Shown here: positions 44,401-56,814 of the stretch, piece by piece
How positions within the stretch are numbered: position 1 is the stretch's first letter
Layout: every line of letters starts with the position of its first letter
NCBI GenBank assembly: GCA_934047225.1
Contig: OW204005.1
Coordinates: 18,360,396 to 18,424,395, forward strand
Reading direction: 5' to 3'
DNA length: 64,000 nt
From: Ypsolopha sequella
Lineage: Eukaryota; Arthropoda; Insecta; Lepidoptera; Ypsolophidae
The notes under the pieces: generated by a model
What the model saw: the letters and a program-made list of their open reading frames with translations, nothing else
Told to the model about the DNA's origin: nothing
Database searches by the model: none
Position numbers and translations under genes: made by a program

Positions 44401-45968
44401 TTATATTATGTAAACCTCATTATAAACCCTACCAATGAATAGGTCTAAGTCGATAGAAAAATACCGTTAGTTACTACATAATGTTAAACAGTTTACCGTA
44501 GCTTTACACATAATCTAGTAGATTAAATTAAATCTACTATTGTGACAGTTATTAAAATACGAAAAAAAATTTTTTCGTGTACTTATCTTGTAAGTTATTT
44601 TCAGTTTTGGTACCTTGTAACTATTTTTGTATATAATATAACTGACTTATTTTGCTCAAATACAATGGCATTTCTTATCGTATAAATTTAGCTACGTGAA
44701 AGTACTTCATTAAAAGGTGTACATCTTTTTTTAATTATTGCATGTACTTATTAATAATTAAATAACTATCTTATAAACTTATGCCGAAGGCATTTGGTGG
44801 ACATCAATTTACCATTTTAATGAAAACATTACTGCGTTATCTTCAAAATTTAATTTTGGATTCTTATTTTATTTCTTGATTTTTTTTTTATCTTAATAAT
44901 GTAATTGATTATTTTATTTTATTGTATTGGGCAATATCTGTTTTAAATTATATTCTAATAAAAAGGGTTAAGAACTCATAAAATTATATTTATTTAGGGT
45001 AAGATTTAAGAGTTAAATTAACTTCAGTCTCCTTCGTTGGATTGACGATCATACGCTAGCTATACCTAAGGTCGAATTTGCTTTGTACAAACTTGATTAT
45101 GCTTAAGCTAGACACCAAAACTAATAATATAAAATGTGTGTTTTTCTTAGATATTATTGTGTTGTTTGACGTAGGATTCAAGTGTGAATATGTAATGTTT
45201 GAGCAATATTTTTTGTTTACTTATGAAGGCTGAATTTGATTTATGTTTCGTGAGGTGGCACGTTTGTTTTTAAATAATGAATACACCAAAGTAAGTTACT
45301 TAAAATTAATAATTATTATTGTAAAATTTTGTAAAGATTGAATAAATCCTGCTTAAAGTCAATTATAGTTAGTTGAATTCGAAAATTTCGATATTTTTGT
45401 AGTGTAGTTTTTTTATTTATTTTTATTATTTCCTAGTGTTTAATTAATGTATCAGCCAGTTTATAGAATGTTGTGCACCAAATACAGCCAGAAGGTATAT
45501 CTTAAATTTAACCACAGAATTTCGTCTGTGTTACCTTTATTGTAACTTTTTGAATCAGTCTCAATTCTATAATTGTAGTAATTATCTGGTACTCAAGTAT
45601 ATTCATATCTAAGTAGAATTAAATATTTGTAATGATTAAGATTTAGAAATAATAATCATATTATGGCAACACCGCTTGGCCTTTCAACGTAGTGTCGTAT
45701 TAATGTTTAAAAATTGCTCTAATTAATGATTAAATATAAGATAGAATTAATTAAATATAATATAATGGGTATGCATTAAATTATAATTAACCTATCCTCT
45801 TTGCTGTTTTGCCTGTTTCTTTTATGCAATATGGGTGTCGTTTAAAAAACATTTTGTGAAATACATATTGTGAATATTAAATAAACAAGAAATTTTATTT
45901 AAAGTTTCCTCCCTGTAGATTTATATTTATTATTTTTTTGGGGTCTTTCTCAACTAAAAGCAATAAAA
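44401..45968. other. Unique AT-rich stretch, possible distal 3' UTR
   Basis: It lacks the MITE copies common elsewhere, which would fit a long 3' UTR ending near the AATAAA at 45880, but there is no direct support. Confidence 0.3.
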
Positions 45969-46366
45969 TAGTAGTTTATGCTACTAGGGCGAAAAGGAAT
46001 AAATTACGAGGACGATTTAAAACACGAGCGTAGCGAGTGTTTTAAACGTAACCGAGTAATTTATTGCTTTTACGCCCGTGTATCATACTACGTTTTTCAA
46101 TGCATAGTGTGAGGAAATGAAAATAAATATAATCTTGTGAACTTTAAATTATAATTGGCTCAAAAGAACTGTATCCAGAGCCGTTAAACAGTGAAAAAAA
46201 AGTATAAGATCTATGGTACACAGGAAAGGCTGCAGGTTAGCCAACCATTGTAAATAAATTAAACAAAAAATAATAATAAAGCCCTAGGGCAAAATAATTG
46301 ACTTTTTGTTCGGTTTTGATGCATAAAAAGTGGGCCTTTACGAGCACATGCATTGAAAAATATATT
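45969..46366 (+). mobile_element. AGTAGTTTATGCTAC MITE, copy 3
   Basis: Best uninterrupted copy: AGTAGTTTATGCTACTAGGG at the start, GCATTGAAAAA at the end. An internal TACTACGTTTTTCAATGCAT tract mirrors both ends. Confidence 0.75.
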
Positions 46367-46392
46367 ATTTATGATTAATTTATTTTAGTTTA

Positions 46393-46664
46393 TATACAAC
46401 GTGTTACAGAAAGGTGTAACCATATTTGAAGAGCTTATTCAGTCAATGGTTTAAAACAACTTTTACTATGGAACAAAACCTGTATATCGAAAAAAATATT
46501 ACTTGCTTCATAGGAAAATGCAATGCTGCTCGGCCGAAATGTATGGTAGGGCATATATATTTTTTTTGAGATTTAAGGGTTGACTCCATAGTAAAAGTAA
46601 TTCTAAACCATTGACTGAATAAGCTCTTCAAATATGGTTACACCTTTCTGTTACACATTGTATA
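46393..46664. mobile_element. GTAACAGAAAGGTGTAACC MITE, copy 2
   Basis: 272 bp, palindromic, ends TATACAACGTGTTACAGAAA and inverse; same family as 10444-10721. Confidence 0.85.
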
Positions 46665-46799
46665 CCTATACTACATACATTTAAAATGTTCTTTATTTTT
46701 ATGTATTTTTTAATCCAATCACTATATTATAGGTATATATATATATTTCCCGATCATAACACATATTGAGGTGAGATAAATCATAATATAGTATGTATA

Positions 46800-47391
46800 G
46801 GTACCGATTCGGTGAAGAACGTCTTAACTTATTTGACAGGACTAAACTTAACTTAAGAGGGTGCCGAGCAAAATAATCTAAAACGACAGTCACTGTTAAA
46901 TTGATTTTTTGAATAATATTTCAATGATAAATAAATGAAATATATATTTATTATCACAGCGAATGTATCTACACTTCCGCCGCAGCGAATATTAAAAATA
47001 ACTTATAGTATAAGAAACAAATCTATCTAAAGTAGCCCTAAAATTAAAAAAAGGTATTGGGGTTTTGGTCATTTCAATAACTTAACTGTTGAATTTTGTC
47101 TCAACCGCAATTCAAGACAATCACAAACGTTATAAAACACAATTGGGCCGTTTCACATTTTTTTAATTTTGTCTGGTAAATTAAATATGATTTTTTCTGT
47201 TAAATTCAATAAATTGGACCACGATAAAAAACGTCCACGAGAGAACAAGCGAGGTGTCTAATCGTTCTACGCTCGGCGCAGCCTTAAGCGTTCTGTCCTT
47301 GTCATTTCGATAAAGAAAGAAAAAGACAGGACGCTTAAAATAAGGTTAGTCCTGTCAAATAAGTTAAGACGTGTTATGCCGAATCGATACC
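46800..47391. mobile_element. Palindromic element (GGTACCGATTCGG ends), split by a TTAA MITE
   Basis: Outer inverted ends GGTACCGATTCGG / CCGAATCGATACC, then CTTAACTTATTTGACAGGAC as in 43741-43853. Interrupted at 46857-47283. Confidence 0.7.
46857..47283. mobile_element. TTAA MITE nested in a palindromic element
   Basis: TTAA at 46853-46856 and 47284-47287; ends GAGGGTGCCGAGC and inverse GGCTGCGCCGAGC. 427 bp, single copy in the window. Confidence 0.7.
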
Positions 47392-47704
47392 TTTTTGTAT
47401 AAAATTCTATTCTACTTGTTATTCTACTTGGAAATCAGCTCATCATGGATGGATTTATAAAGCTTTATTAAAAGAATTATTAGACGGCAGCTACTTAAAA
47501 TCGGGTCGTAATAAAAGCTCCGAAAACTAAATTAAAAATGAGCATGTTCAATTTATGAATGTTGCTGCTTTAAATACTAATCTACCGAAAACTTGTGTGC
47601 TAATAAATATACGAAAACTACCGAATGAAATACTGAAAATTCCGAAAACTACTGTCAGCAATTTTTAACGTCGATCTCCAATTTTTTTTTTTGTATGTCG
47701 TTAA

Positions 47705-47790
47705 TTCTGTTAAAACACGCTTCGCTCGGCTCCTTATTTTATCTTACATGTAAACTTACCACGCTCCTCGTCGCTGCTATTTTTGTTTTT
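47705..47790. repeat. CG-rich TCGCTTCGCTC-type repeat fragment
   Basis: CACGCTTCGCTCGGCTCC and CCACGCTCCTCGTCGC resemble 4344-4445. Confidence 0.45.
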
Positions 47791-48023
47791 TTGTTCAAAA
47801 GTTCTTTCGGAAGTTCAGTAATTTATAGTATATTTTTCTATAACTAATTTTGCCGCTGTTCAGATAGTATAACAGTGTGCAACAGTTCGCTGGGATTTAA
47901 TTTGTTTTTCGGAGGCTTTATAATTATCCTTTAAAATCTAACCTTTAAGTTAAATTTTTTAATAGACAACAGAATAATCTTCTTTACCTTTACCAGCAAA
48001 AGAAAACTCCATCTGAATCAGTA

Positions 48024-48183
48024 GCCTAAGCATGAAAATATCTCCGTTTGAAACTAAACTTAGGTTGCCATACGTAGCTGTTAGTTCCGCTACTGTCCGC
48101 TTGGAGCGGTTTCTCGGATTCCATACGATTTTGTTGTAGGTAGTTTGAAACGCAACTTTAAGGAGATGTTTTCTTGCTTAGGC
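48024..48183. mobile_element. GCCTAAGCATGAAAACATCTC MITE, copy 3
   Basis: 160 bp, flanked by TA; its core is inverted relative to copy 1. Confidence 0.85.
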
Positions 48184-48189
48184 TACATG

Positions 48190-48500
48190 TGTAATGTAAA
48201 ATAATAATAAAAAAAAAAACATTTTAATAAAATATCTATAATAAAGGGAAATACGATTAAAAAAAAATACGTAGTACTAACTTAACAAAATAAAAATAAA
48301 AGAATAAATCATAAATGTGAGGACTAAATACAACAGAGTTTATATAAAAATAAATAAATACAAATACATTAAATAAATAAATATTATGCCCAACTCTGTC
48401 CATTCGATTACATAGTCTTGCTAAAAAGAAGGGCAAGAAACTAAATTTTATTGTTAATATCAGTGTAATGTTGCATCGTTTGACTAGAATGACTTTCAAG
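48190..48500 (-). mobile_element. LINE-like relic with long A-rich tail
   Basis: The minus strand contains GTTTCTTGCCCTTCTTTTTA then GCAAGACTATGTAATCGAAT, shared with 17875-18115. Confidence 0.45.
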
Positions 48501-48914
48501 GTAAAATAAATTGCTGTCAGTGAAGTGTTTACACCTCAGAATAAGTTATTCTGAGGTTTACACGCTCTATGTTTTAAAATTATTTTTTATCTGTGAACGT
48601 GAATGAACGAAACCAACAAGAACAACATCGCCCTCAGGGAGAGGGACAGTTTCATACCCGCCGAAAATTGAAAAACGAAGTTATTAGATCAATCAACAGA
48701 TGGCAGCACTTATAACTTACATGACGATGTCGTTTTCTTTCATGTTTGGCGATACTACAGAGATAAATTTTATTGTGGAGTGACACTAGAGTACTCAGGA
48801 ACGAGACAGTCTTGGCTAGAAATAAAAAATTCTTTAATGATAAATCTAGGTATGTATGACATTAAAATTACAATGTTTCAAAGCTTACTTTCAAAGTTTT
48901 AATACTTATCACTT

Positions 48915-49112
48915 ATGGGCCGTAAGGCATTGGAATGGAGACCACGTACAGCAAAGCGCAGCGTAGGCCACCCTCGTGCCTGCTGGACTGACGATCTGAA
49001 GGAAGTTGCGGGTGGTGGCTGGATGAGGATGACTGAGGACCACCAAGAGTGGCGTAATATTGGGGAGGCCTATGTCCAGCAGTGGACGAATATGGGCTGA
49101 TGGATGGATGGT
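48915..49112 (+). pseudogene. C-terminal fragment of RTE LINE ORF2
   Basis: Encodes MGRKALEWRPRTAKRSVGHP continuing to YVQQWTNMG and a stop, then the TGATGGATGG tail. This is the C-terminus of an RTE endonuclease/reverse transcriptase; the rest of the element is absent (5' truncation). The frame is open, so it is relatively young. Confidence 0.85.
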
Positions 49113-49149
49113 TTGATTTCATCAAACACTCCTACGGTACCTTGCGGGC

Positions 49150-49510
49150 TCAGTATAATAACGCATTTCATTTTACCTCTATACTTAATTGTATCGGGTA
49201 TGTTTGGTTCTGCTGGGGTCCCTGACTTTTAAGCCATCATAAGTTCAAGAGTGGCTTCATGTTGGGAGAGACTTTTAGCTCGAAGAACAGCATCCTATCT
49301 TTTCTATGTGACAATGTTACAAGTCTGCCATCAAGCACTGGCCCACTCAGTGCGACTTTAACCGTACTGTTTACGGTTAGTGTAGGTATTATTTTGTTTT
49401 ATTTTAATGTTGTACAATATTTAAATCTATTGTAGATATATATTGTATTGTGTATGTACTGTTAACTTGTATTGTGTTTTTTGTGTTTTAATAAATACAT
49501 TTTCATTGCT
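49150..49510 (+). pseudogene. Possible retroelement 3' remnant
   Basis: A reading of about 40 codons (ERLLARRTASYLFYVTMLQV) is followed by an AT-rich 3' part with TTTTAATAAATACATTTTC. It looks like a retroelement C-terminus and 3' UTR; the family is not identified. Confidence 0.3.
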
Positions 49511-49639
49511 TGTAATAATTATTTCAATTAATTTACAAGCGTTTTATGCGAACATATTTATTTTTGTTTGTTTTTTTGCTTGAAATAAATTACCTACTTT
49601 TTTATTATTATTATTCACATATACCCAAAGATTTAGATT

Positions 49640-49800
49640 AGGGGCTAATATATAGGTGGCCATTTCACTGCTGTACCTGTTGGCACAAATTAACCGAGAG
49701 AGGGCTCTCTTCTCCGGTTGTATTACTTTACTCTTTGGTCGCTCTGCTAATGTATGCGCGACGGCGTCTTTATTTTGAGTTTTTCAATTGCTAAACTTTT
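49640..49800 (+). promoter_or_regulatory. Candidate promoter and non-coding first exon of lolal
   Basis: A GC-richer tract with GAGAGAGGGCTCTCTTC and CGCGACGGCG lies about 350 bases before the start codon. It is followed by a donor-like GGTGAGAG at 49801; an acceptor TTGCAG ends at 50097, 27 bases before the ATG. The pairing is inference. Confidence 0.3.
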
Positions 49801-50124
49801 GGTGAGAGTGGGGAAACAATACGTGGTGGCCTTGGGTAATCATCATATTCTAATCAAGTAAGTGTCGAAGCTTAAATTTACAAGAACATTCCAAATACAT
49901 ATGCGTCTATTTCGAAGGTTTTCGTTGCATTTCACACGTAGTGACGTAGGATGCACTATTTTTTCTATTCGGTGGCCTCTAGGACTTACAATTACTTTTA
50001 ATCTCATCTTGATTATCTCGTAAAGACTTGAATCTACAGTAAAATAGCATATATTTGTTATTATTTACTCTAACAGAATTTGTAAACATCATTGCAGATC
50101 CGGCTACAAACAATAACTACCAAA

Positions 50125-50220
50125 ATGGGCGATCAGCAGTTCTTCTTGAAATGGAACGATTTCCAGACTAATATGGTAACCTCCTTCAGGCATTTGAGGG
50201 ACGAAAAAAGCTTTACAGAT
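50125..50220 (+). CDS. lolal: lolal exon 1 (coding part)
   Basis: 32 codons ending KSFTD, then the donor GTAAGT. The sequence upstream to 50098 may be 5' UTR of the same exon after an acceptor. Confidence 0.93.
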
Positions 50221-53200
50221 GTAAGTAACCACTTGCTTAAGTATTCTCTAGTCATAACCTATATTGATTGAATATCCCCTGCAGAGATGGGAATTGCATT
50301 TTGGTTCCACTTACATCTTTTTTTCAATTTATGTAGATTATCTTAGATTGTGTATAAACACCTCATTGTTACATAGTATTTGCCATTTTGACAGATAAAA
50401 GTTTTCTTGAAAAAAGGGGCCACAAAGATCTTTGTTAGATTCTCATTATTCATCAATGGTAAGATTGTGTTTCCAAAACAGTTTACTAAGGGCTGACTTC
50501 GGCCAGTGTTGATAAGGGGGCATGATACCAGACTTGATTTCACCACTGTTATTAAACTCGATCAGTTCAACCTAACCTCAGTTTACAAAAAACTTAACTG
50601 AGTTTAGAGCATTTCACCAAAATGAAATGAATGCAGCTTAAGCTGAACAAAGGTTTGAATCTGAACACCTGATTTTGGCTAGTTAAGATTGTAAACTGAG
50701 TTCAGAGAGCCTGCCCTCAGTGGACTGTTCTGTGGGCGATTTTTGCTACCTGAGTGACCCAAATCGGCGACTTGAGCGATAAAACATCTGGCAATCCACT
50801 ATGGTTTCAATACATTTCAATATTTCACAGTGTACAAAAGCTGGAACTCATTGCTAATAGCAATATCTTATAGGCAACCTTTGTGTTAAAAAGAAAATCA
50901 GAGAAAAATATAGAGGGGAGTGTGTAAATGTTACTTATTAAGTGTGTCAAAACTTACATTATATTTCAAATAAAGCAAGTATCTTAGCACCTCTTTAGAG
51001 TTAGTTCCTCTATGTCAAATATAAGTTGGTTTCGCTAGTCAATCTAGCCACCCAACTCTACTTTTGCTATGCCTATCTTTCAAAGCCCAGTCTTAAGAAG
51101 CCCCTTTATGCCTGGATTTTTCTTAAAAGATTCATACAAAACGTAAAAACTGAATGTGAAGTCTACAGCAAATTTTTTTCACAAGCATTATCTAGCAACA
51201 TCTAACTATGTTTCTATACAGCCCAAAAAGCAAAATTTAATGAAACATCATCATAATAGCTGTCAGGATATCGTGAATATTGCCTCTTTTTTACACGAAG
51301 TTTAGCAAGTTGTATAATTTTTATCTATACTGGAAATAAAAAAGAGAGAAATACAAACGTCTTTTATGTAAAGAAGACTAAGTCAATGCACTTTTCTATA
51401 AATAAACAGTTACTGTTTCATGGAAAACAGTTTTTACCTGAAACCATTTCACAAATTCGGCACTTTTTGAATATCTCTCCATCTTGATGAGAGATGGGTC
51501 AGAGTGTGGTGTGAGGGGGAAGAGAAACATTAATAAAGATGTGTGCAAAGTTTCATTGAAATCAAAGCCATCAGGACGTCAAAAACACCTAAAGCATTTA
51601 TATGGCAGCTGAGTGAGATGGCCGACCTTCAGGACGGTTGCAGCAACACAGTTGTGGGCGTGACTAAATGTAATGCTATTTCATTTCGCAATTACATGCA
51701 CACTCTATGAAACTTGCGAACGCAATACAATCGCACCGATTCCGCAGTGGACTCAAAATTGAAAATGTATGACAAAAGAAACAAAATTTTGGCCAAACTG
51801 TGCACTTGTGTAGGTTTTCAAACATATAATATTATTGGTTAATTAAAATTTTATATTTATACTTTGATAAAGATACAATTAAAATTTTCTGATTTTTTGT
51901 TCTAATTTCGCATAGATTAATTTGACATATTCATTCATGATAATTATGATAGTTATTTTAACATTTAATGTCAATAGAATCGGCCATAAATATTGTAAAA
52001 AACATTCCAAAGATACATACAATTTTGTGTTTGCGTTAGTATGGCGGTTTATTTCTCTATAACTCTGCATCATATTTATTTATATTACGGTCTTACTGTA
52101 TGTAACAAATAATGTTTATGTAAATTATTGAACCGTTTAAATGTAATTGTAATGTATTTCAAAATGTAATCTGACCTATCAATGTAACGACCACTGTTAC
52201 AATTATGGTTAAAATAAATGAATCTGAATCTGAATCATCTACAATTAGCTGTACACAATACTTCTATAACATTTCAGGTGACGCTGGCGTGTGAAGGACA
52301 GACGTGTAAAGCGCATAAAATGGTTCTATCCGCATGTAGTCCATACTTTAAGAGTTTATTAGAGGTGAGTTTATTTAAACAATATATTTTCAATTTTCAA
52401 TGATAATGATTTGATTGATCTTCATAATGTACCTTTTTTGCAGAGACTGAATATTTATAGTACACAAAATACATTCAATTGTAAACATTGTTTGTTTCAT
52501 GATCTGTTGGCAACCGTTATGGTGGGACTTATGTCCATCTCTCTTGTCACAGCAACTGTTGGATAATTAGATTGTATAACGGGCCATGAATGACACAACA
52601 ATTACAGTGTTTCACCGAAAAAGAGAAAAAATCTAATATTCGAACACCAAATTTTCGAATATTGTAAGCCCTATGCAAGACCCGCACGCTACTTTGGATG
52701 TCTACTATGCGAAAATAAATACCTATCAAGGTAAAAGGCTGCGATACAGCCAAACGGAATTAAGAAAAATCTTAAAAATATCCACATCTTCCCACAGATG
52801 AAAAAACATTTTCGAAAATACTTTTCATCGTAACGCACTGATCTAGACTGACTGTTGTGCGCGTGTACGCCGTTGTCGGCATTCTTTAGGCTCAAGGCGG
52901 CCCCTTTTTGCCTGAGAGGTCAATTCTGATTAAGGAATTTAAACATATTGATATTGCAATTTTAACAGAAATATTTTAGACATTACAAATCATTGATTCG
53001 TTATAAGGTGATATTTTAGAATCTGACGCCAAAGGTCAAATATGACTTCTCTTCACATCCGAATATCTGGTTGTGGCTATACTAATTATTAGTAGTGTGA
53101 TGCTTTCATCACTTGGTGCACAATTTCTATATTATTTGGAGTAAAAAGTCAAACTTAGCCGCAAAATGAATCCATCAGACAGGACAGTATTTTAGCCGCG

Positions 53201-53491
53201 CAACAGTAGATCACCCAATCAATTGATATTTCCATCGGCTCTAAAATGTATTAATGCATACTTTTTCCTAGTCGTAAATGATAAAAATCGCAATCCACGA
53301 CAATGTGAAGCACACATATTGATGATAACATTTTTGCTCCCCAGGAAAACCCATCGAAGCACCCCATCATCATCCTGAAGGATGTTTCCTATCTTCACCT
53401 GCAAGCGATACTAGAGTTCATGTACGCGGGCGAAGTGAACGTTTCCCAAGAGCAACTGCCCGCCTTCCTCAAGACTGCTGCTAGGCTCAAG
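50125..53491 (+). CDS. lolal: lola-like (batman) BTB/POZ protein, last exon outside window
   Basis: A small nuclear protein made almost wholly of one BTB/POZ dimerisation domain. In Drosophila it binds GAGA factor and Trithorax/Polycomb components and serves homeotic gene regulation (family knowledge). Exons 50125-50220, 52278-52364 and 53345-53491 join in phase 0 and give 110 residues starting [20 protein letters not shown]; the family has about 127. The BTB core [19 protein letters not shown] and the [20 protein letters not shown] tract are near-identical to the insect family as I remember it. No zinc finger follows, as expected. The final exon (about 17 codons) was searched for up to 64000 and not found, so intron 3 exceeds 10.5 kb; it contains the Harbinger element. 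The start ATG follows CCAAA. Confidence 0.92.
50221..52154. other. lolal intron 1, no recognised feature
   Basis: Unique-looking AT-rich intron sequence with no MITE copy from the families seen elsewhere. Confidence 0.45.
52155..52245 (+). mobile_element. LINE 3' tail in lolal intron 1
   Basis: AATAAATGAATCTGAATCTG followed by AATC: a retroposon tail with hexamer repeats, ending 33 bases before exon 2. Confidence 0.6.
52278..52364 (+). CDS. lolal: lolal exon 2
   Basis: 29 codons [10 protein letters not shown] to KSLLE; acceptor CATTTCAG, donor GTGAGT; phase 0 on both sides. Confidence 0.95.
52365..53344. other. lolal intron 2, no recognised feature
   Basis: No repeat partner in the window and no other exon supported. 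Confidence 0.45.
53345..53491 (+). CDS. lolal: lolal exon 3
   Basis: 49 codons [10 protein letters not shown] to KTAARLK; acceptor CTCCCCAG, donor GTGAGA; phase 0. A broken copy of its end lies at 61915-62006. Confidence 0.95.
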
Positions 53492-53536
53492 GTGAGAGAT
53501 ATCAGTGGAGGGGGCTGGGACCAGGGTTATAGGCTT

Positions 53537-53836
53537 ACTTATAGGACGATCTCACTTCTATAGTACTGATATTCTATGTCACAGAGTTCGTTTGGCTATG
53601 AGTTGGAGTAGTGCGCGCACACGCACTGTTCTCTAGTGTGCTGCAAAACGTGCATCACACACAAAACCATAGCCAAACGGACCTCTTTAGAAAGAATATT
53701 AGTAGCGCCTTCGATCGCTGCAGGTTTTGACAGCTCGCTGACCAATCACAGCCGCTAAAACCTCAAGCTCTTGACACTCAGAATGTGCGTTGAACGCGAC
53801 AGTTCTGCAGAAGTGAGATCTCTTTGCACTATAAGT
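53537..53836. mobile_element. MITE just after lolal exon 3
   Basis: Inverted ends ACTTATAG..GATCTCACTTCT and inverse, with a second inner pair TTTGGCTATG / CATAGCCAAA. 300 bp, starting 45 bases after the donor. Confidence 0.65.
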
Positions 53837-53981
53837 CGGGGCATTAGATACTGTGTACTAACTGGGAAGACAAATCAGAGATGATTTTAGATGCTGAGCA
53901 GTGTGTTTACCCAAAACAATTGTATTTCGTAGAGATTCCGTAAATTTACGTCTTTTTTTTAATATCCAGATCTACCCTTAA

Positions 53982-54643
53982 GGTGGATGCGAGCATCTCG
54001 TTCCGAAACGCGCAACTTATGATTGTTTTTATTATTTTTGAATAAAAAGTATCAAGTTAATGTGATTTATGGCATTACGTGACAATAGTTTGTCAATTAG
54101 GCTTTTCTAGCAAAGTGTTAATTTACAAATTATTGCATAAAATGACACCACTAGGCTATTGTCGAAACTATTATCCGCAATAAAGCCTGTCGCATTGTTG
54201 ACAAGTTGACCAAATACAAAAAAAAAAACAAGACCAAATCAACTTCGTAAACTGACATACTTACCGACATACAAACTACCCTCTTACAACAATAACTATG
54301 GTACTCGCACTTGGGAGTACATGCTACCAAAGATATTAAACGAACTACCAAGTGAAATTATAAGTCAACTGAATCGTAATCCTCACAAAATAAAAACTAT
54401 TTTAAAGTGTCACTATCTCGATAAAAAAATTGATAAAATTAAATAAGTAAAATTTTAGTTGTGAGCGCTTGCAGCGACACATAAACCTCTATGGTTTCTG
54501 TTAACTGCATAAGTTTTATAATATTGTATATTTTTCTTGTATTTACTCAATAAACGCATAAAAAAATAATAATACATTTTATTTAAAAATAAGAAAAACA
54601 ATAATAAGCTGTGCGTTTGGGAACGAAATGCCTCGCATCCACC
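53982..54643. mobile_element. TTAA MITE with a LINE inside
   Basis: TTAA at 53978-53981 and 54644-54647; ends GGTGGATGCGAGCATCTCGT and inverse GGTGGATGCGAGGCATTTCG. The excess length comes from the LINE fragment at 54220-54565. Confidence 0.8.
54220..54565 (+). pseudogene. C-terminal fragment of a CR1/Jockey-type LINE ORF2
   Basis: An open frame from about 54220 to TAA at 54444 contains RPNQLRKLTYLPTYKLPSYN and YGTRTWEYMLPKILNELPSE, the usual end of such ORFs. A 3' UTR with AATAAACGCATAAAAAA follows. 5'-truncated. Confidence 0.75.
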
Positions 54644-55169
54644 TTAACTAATAAATCACGCTTCCCGCCACCATTAGCAGCTTTTACGTAGATGTTTTTC
54701 AAGTATTTAATTATTCGCACTGTAAAACCTTTGACCCCGAAGGAAGTGACATCGCTTTCAAAAATGTCATGCATTTAAAGTTTAGCTTCTGTCATTTTTA
54801 CATTTTACATTTACCTATCTATGTATAATTTATATGATATATGTATGTATATAATGTGCTTATAGAAAACTGCTTTCTAAGGCCATTGATTGAAGGGTTC
54901 AGAAACACCATGTTATCTGCATAACTAACTCCCGATTGCACGGAACCATAGACTAAGGGCCGCTTGCATGACGTCGCTTAAAAACGTTTAGGAGCATCCT
55001 AAACGTATTTAAGTCCCTAAAAGTGTTTAGCGTCTTGCACAACTTTAAATTAGTTGCTAATCGTATTTAGTGAGCTGTCAAACTTAAATGCCCAAAATTG
55101 ACAGTTTAACTTTTTACTTAACCTAAAATTTTGTGTTTATTGTGGGAAAACAACAGTAAAAAATTAAAA

Positions 55170-56321
55170 ATGGATTTCTCCGATGACGATGATGAAGAAA
55201 TTTTAGAGTACATGGAGAGACGCATTACAGAAAGACAATTTTTCGAAAGAACGAATCTGTTTGAAACTCTTTCGGATGCCAAGTTCGTAAGAAGATTCCG
55301 TCTCAGTAAAAACACTGCACTGCTTTTGTTGGGGGAGATATTACCATACCTTAAAGCCTCTCAAAGGTAAGATCAAGAAAGCACCCATATACCTACCTAA
55401 ACATGATCCTCTGTCAAAACAATAATATCTAACCTAACTTTTATTTTCAGATTTACAACAGCCACCCCAATGAATCAGCTCCTCTGTACTTTGAGGTTTT
55501 ATGCTACCGGGAGTCAGTTAATCACTTGCGGTGATTTGATAGGGGTACATGAGTCTACAGCCTGTAGAATAGTCCACCGTGTAACTCATGGTATAGCAAT
55601 GCTGTATCGGAAGTATGTTAAATTCCCTTCCACAAGAGATGAGACAAATAAAGTTGTTATGGAATTTTACAAGAAGGCAAAATTTCCACGCGTAGTAGGA
55701 GCTGTTGACTGTACGCATGTTCGTATAATTTCGCCAGGAGGAGATCAGGCTGAAATTTACAGAAATAGAAAGGGGTATTTTTCCATCAACACCCAGTGTG
55801 TAGCAGGTGCAAACCTGATGTTTTTTGATGTTGTGGCAAGATGGCACGGTTCAGCCCATGATGCTAATATCTGGGACAACTGTGCTGTGAAAAGGGATTT
55901 TCATCAAGGGAAGTATGACAAAAAATATTTACTTGGTGACAGCGGCTATGCTCAAACAAAACACATGATGACCCCCTTGGCAGATGGCAGAGTAGTCACA
56001 AGAGGGGAAATACTCTATCAGGAGTCCCAAATAAAAACAAGGAATGTTGTAGAAAGAGCATTTGGTGTGTGGAAGAGGAGGTTTCCCATTCTATCCAGAG
56101 GGATAAATGTGCATCTTCACAGAGTTCCCGGTATAATTGTTGCCACTGCTGTTCTGCACAATTTGGCAATATCCCAAAATGAAGATCTGCCTCCGGTAGA
56201 CCAAGATTTCCCAGTGTTAGAAGATGATGCACTACCAGTGCAAGTTCCTGACCACCCACAAAGGGGTGCTCGGGATTTTGAAAGAAGACAGCTGATAGAA
56301 ACTTATTTTGCTTTATTATAA
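55170..56321 (+). CDS. PIF/Harbinger transposase (HARBI1-like, DDE_Tnp_4)
   Basis: A DDE-type nuclease that cuts and joins the element at TWA sites. Exons 55170-55366 and 55451-56321 join in frame (split arginine codon; donor GTAAGA, acceptor TTATTTTCAG) and give 355 residues, close to the usual 350. Catalytic residues are all present: D152 in VVGAVDCTHV, D229 in LGDSGYAQ and E267 in RNVVERAFGVWKRRF. The N-terminal acidic and helical region and the SQLITCGDLIGVHESTACRI segment, probably the helix-turn-helix, are intact. AATAAA at about 56366 serves as a poly(A) signal. It needs the Myb-like partner for nuclear import and DNA binding (family knowledge). A domesticated HARBI1 is less likely because the terminal repeats and partner gene are intact. 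Confidence 0.93.
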
Positions 56322-56814
56322 ACTATCTTTATTGTTTCCTTCCCCCTCTTTTAACTGTATTCCAAATAAAAAATAAACAATCTTTGTATAGTTATTTTCT
56401 CCAACACTGAAGACTATAGGTTTCTTTCAATCTGTTGTATTTAGGACGGAAAATAGTTTGTAAAAAGTGGGTGTCCTAAGTGTAGGTATGTCCTAGTGTA
56501 GTGTATGATACAGTTCATACCTGGTGCACCTCTGGCACCCTATATAATAATAATATAATTTTGTTTTTTTTTTATATTTCACATGCATAAGTTTGGATGT
56601 ATGGACATTAGCTACTCCTTGACGTCATTACTACCTACTGAATCCATTGAGCTAGGACATAGGCTATTACTTAATATTTTAGAAAAATCTTTCCTGTAGG
56701 AAATGATAAAACTATATGGCAGGCGAGTTAATATAAATAAAACGCTTGTGTTAAATTTTTCTACATAACATTTTATTTATAATAAAGACAGATCTTGAGG
56801 CATGTAAAAGAATA
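56322..56814. other. Convergent 3' ends with SINE-body fragment
   Basis: Lies between the two Harbinger genes. 56450-56540 contains GTGGGTGTCCTAAGTGTAGG and CACCTCTGGCACCCTATA, a decayed SINE body in + orientation. Confidence 0.5.

Noticed and set aside
55518..56259. Minus-strand open frames inside the transposase
   Set aside because: They are shadows of the conserved + strand DDE transposase.
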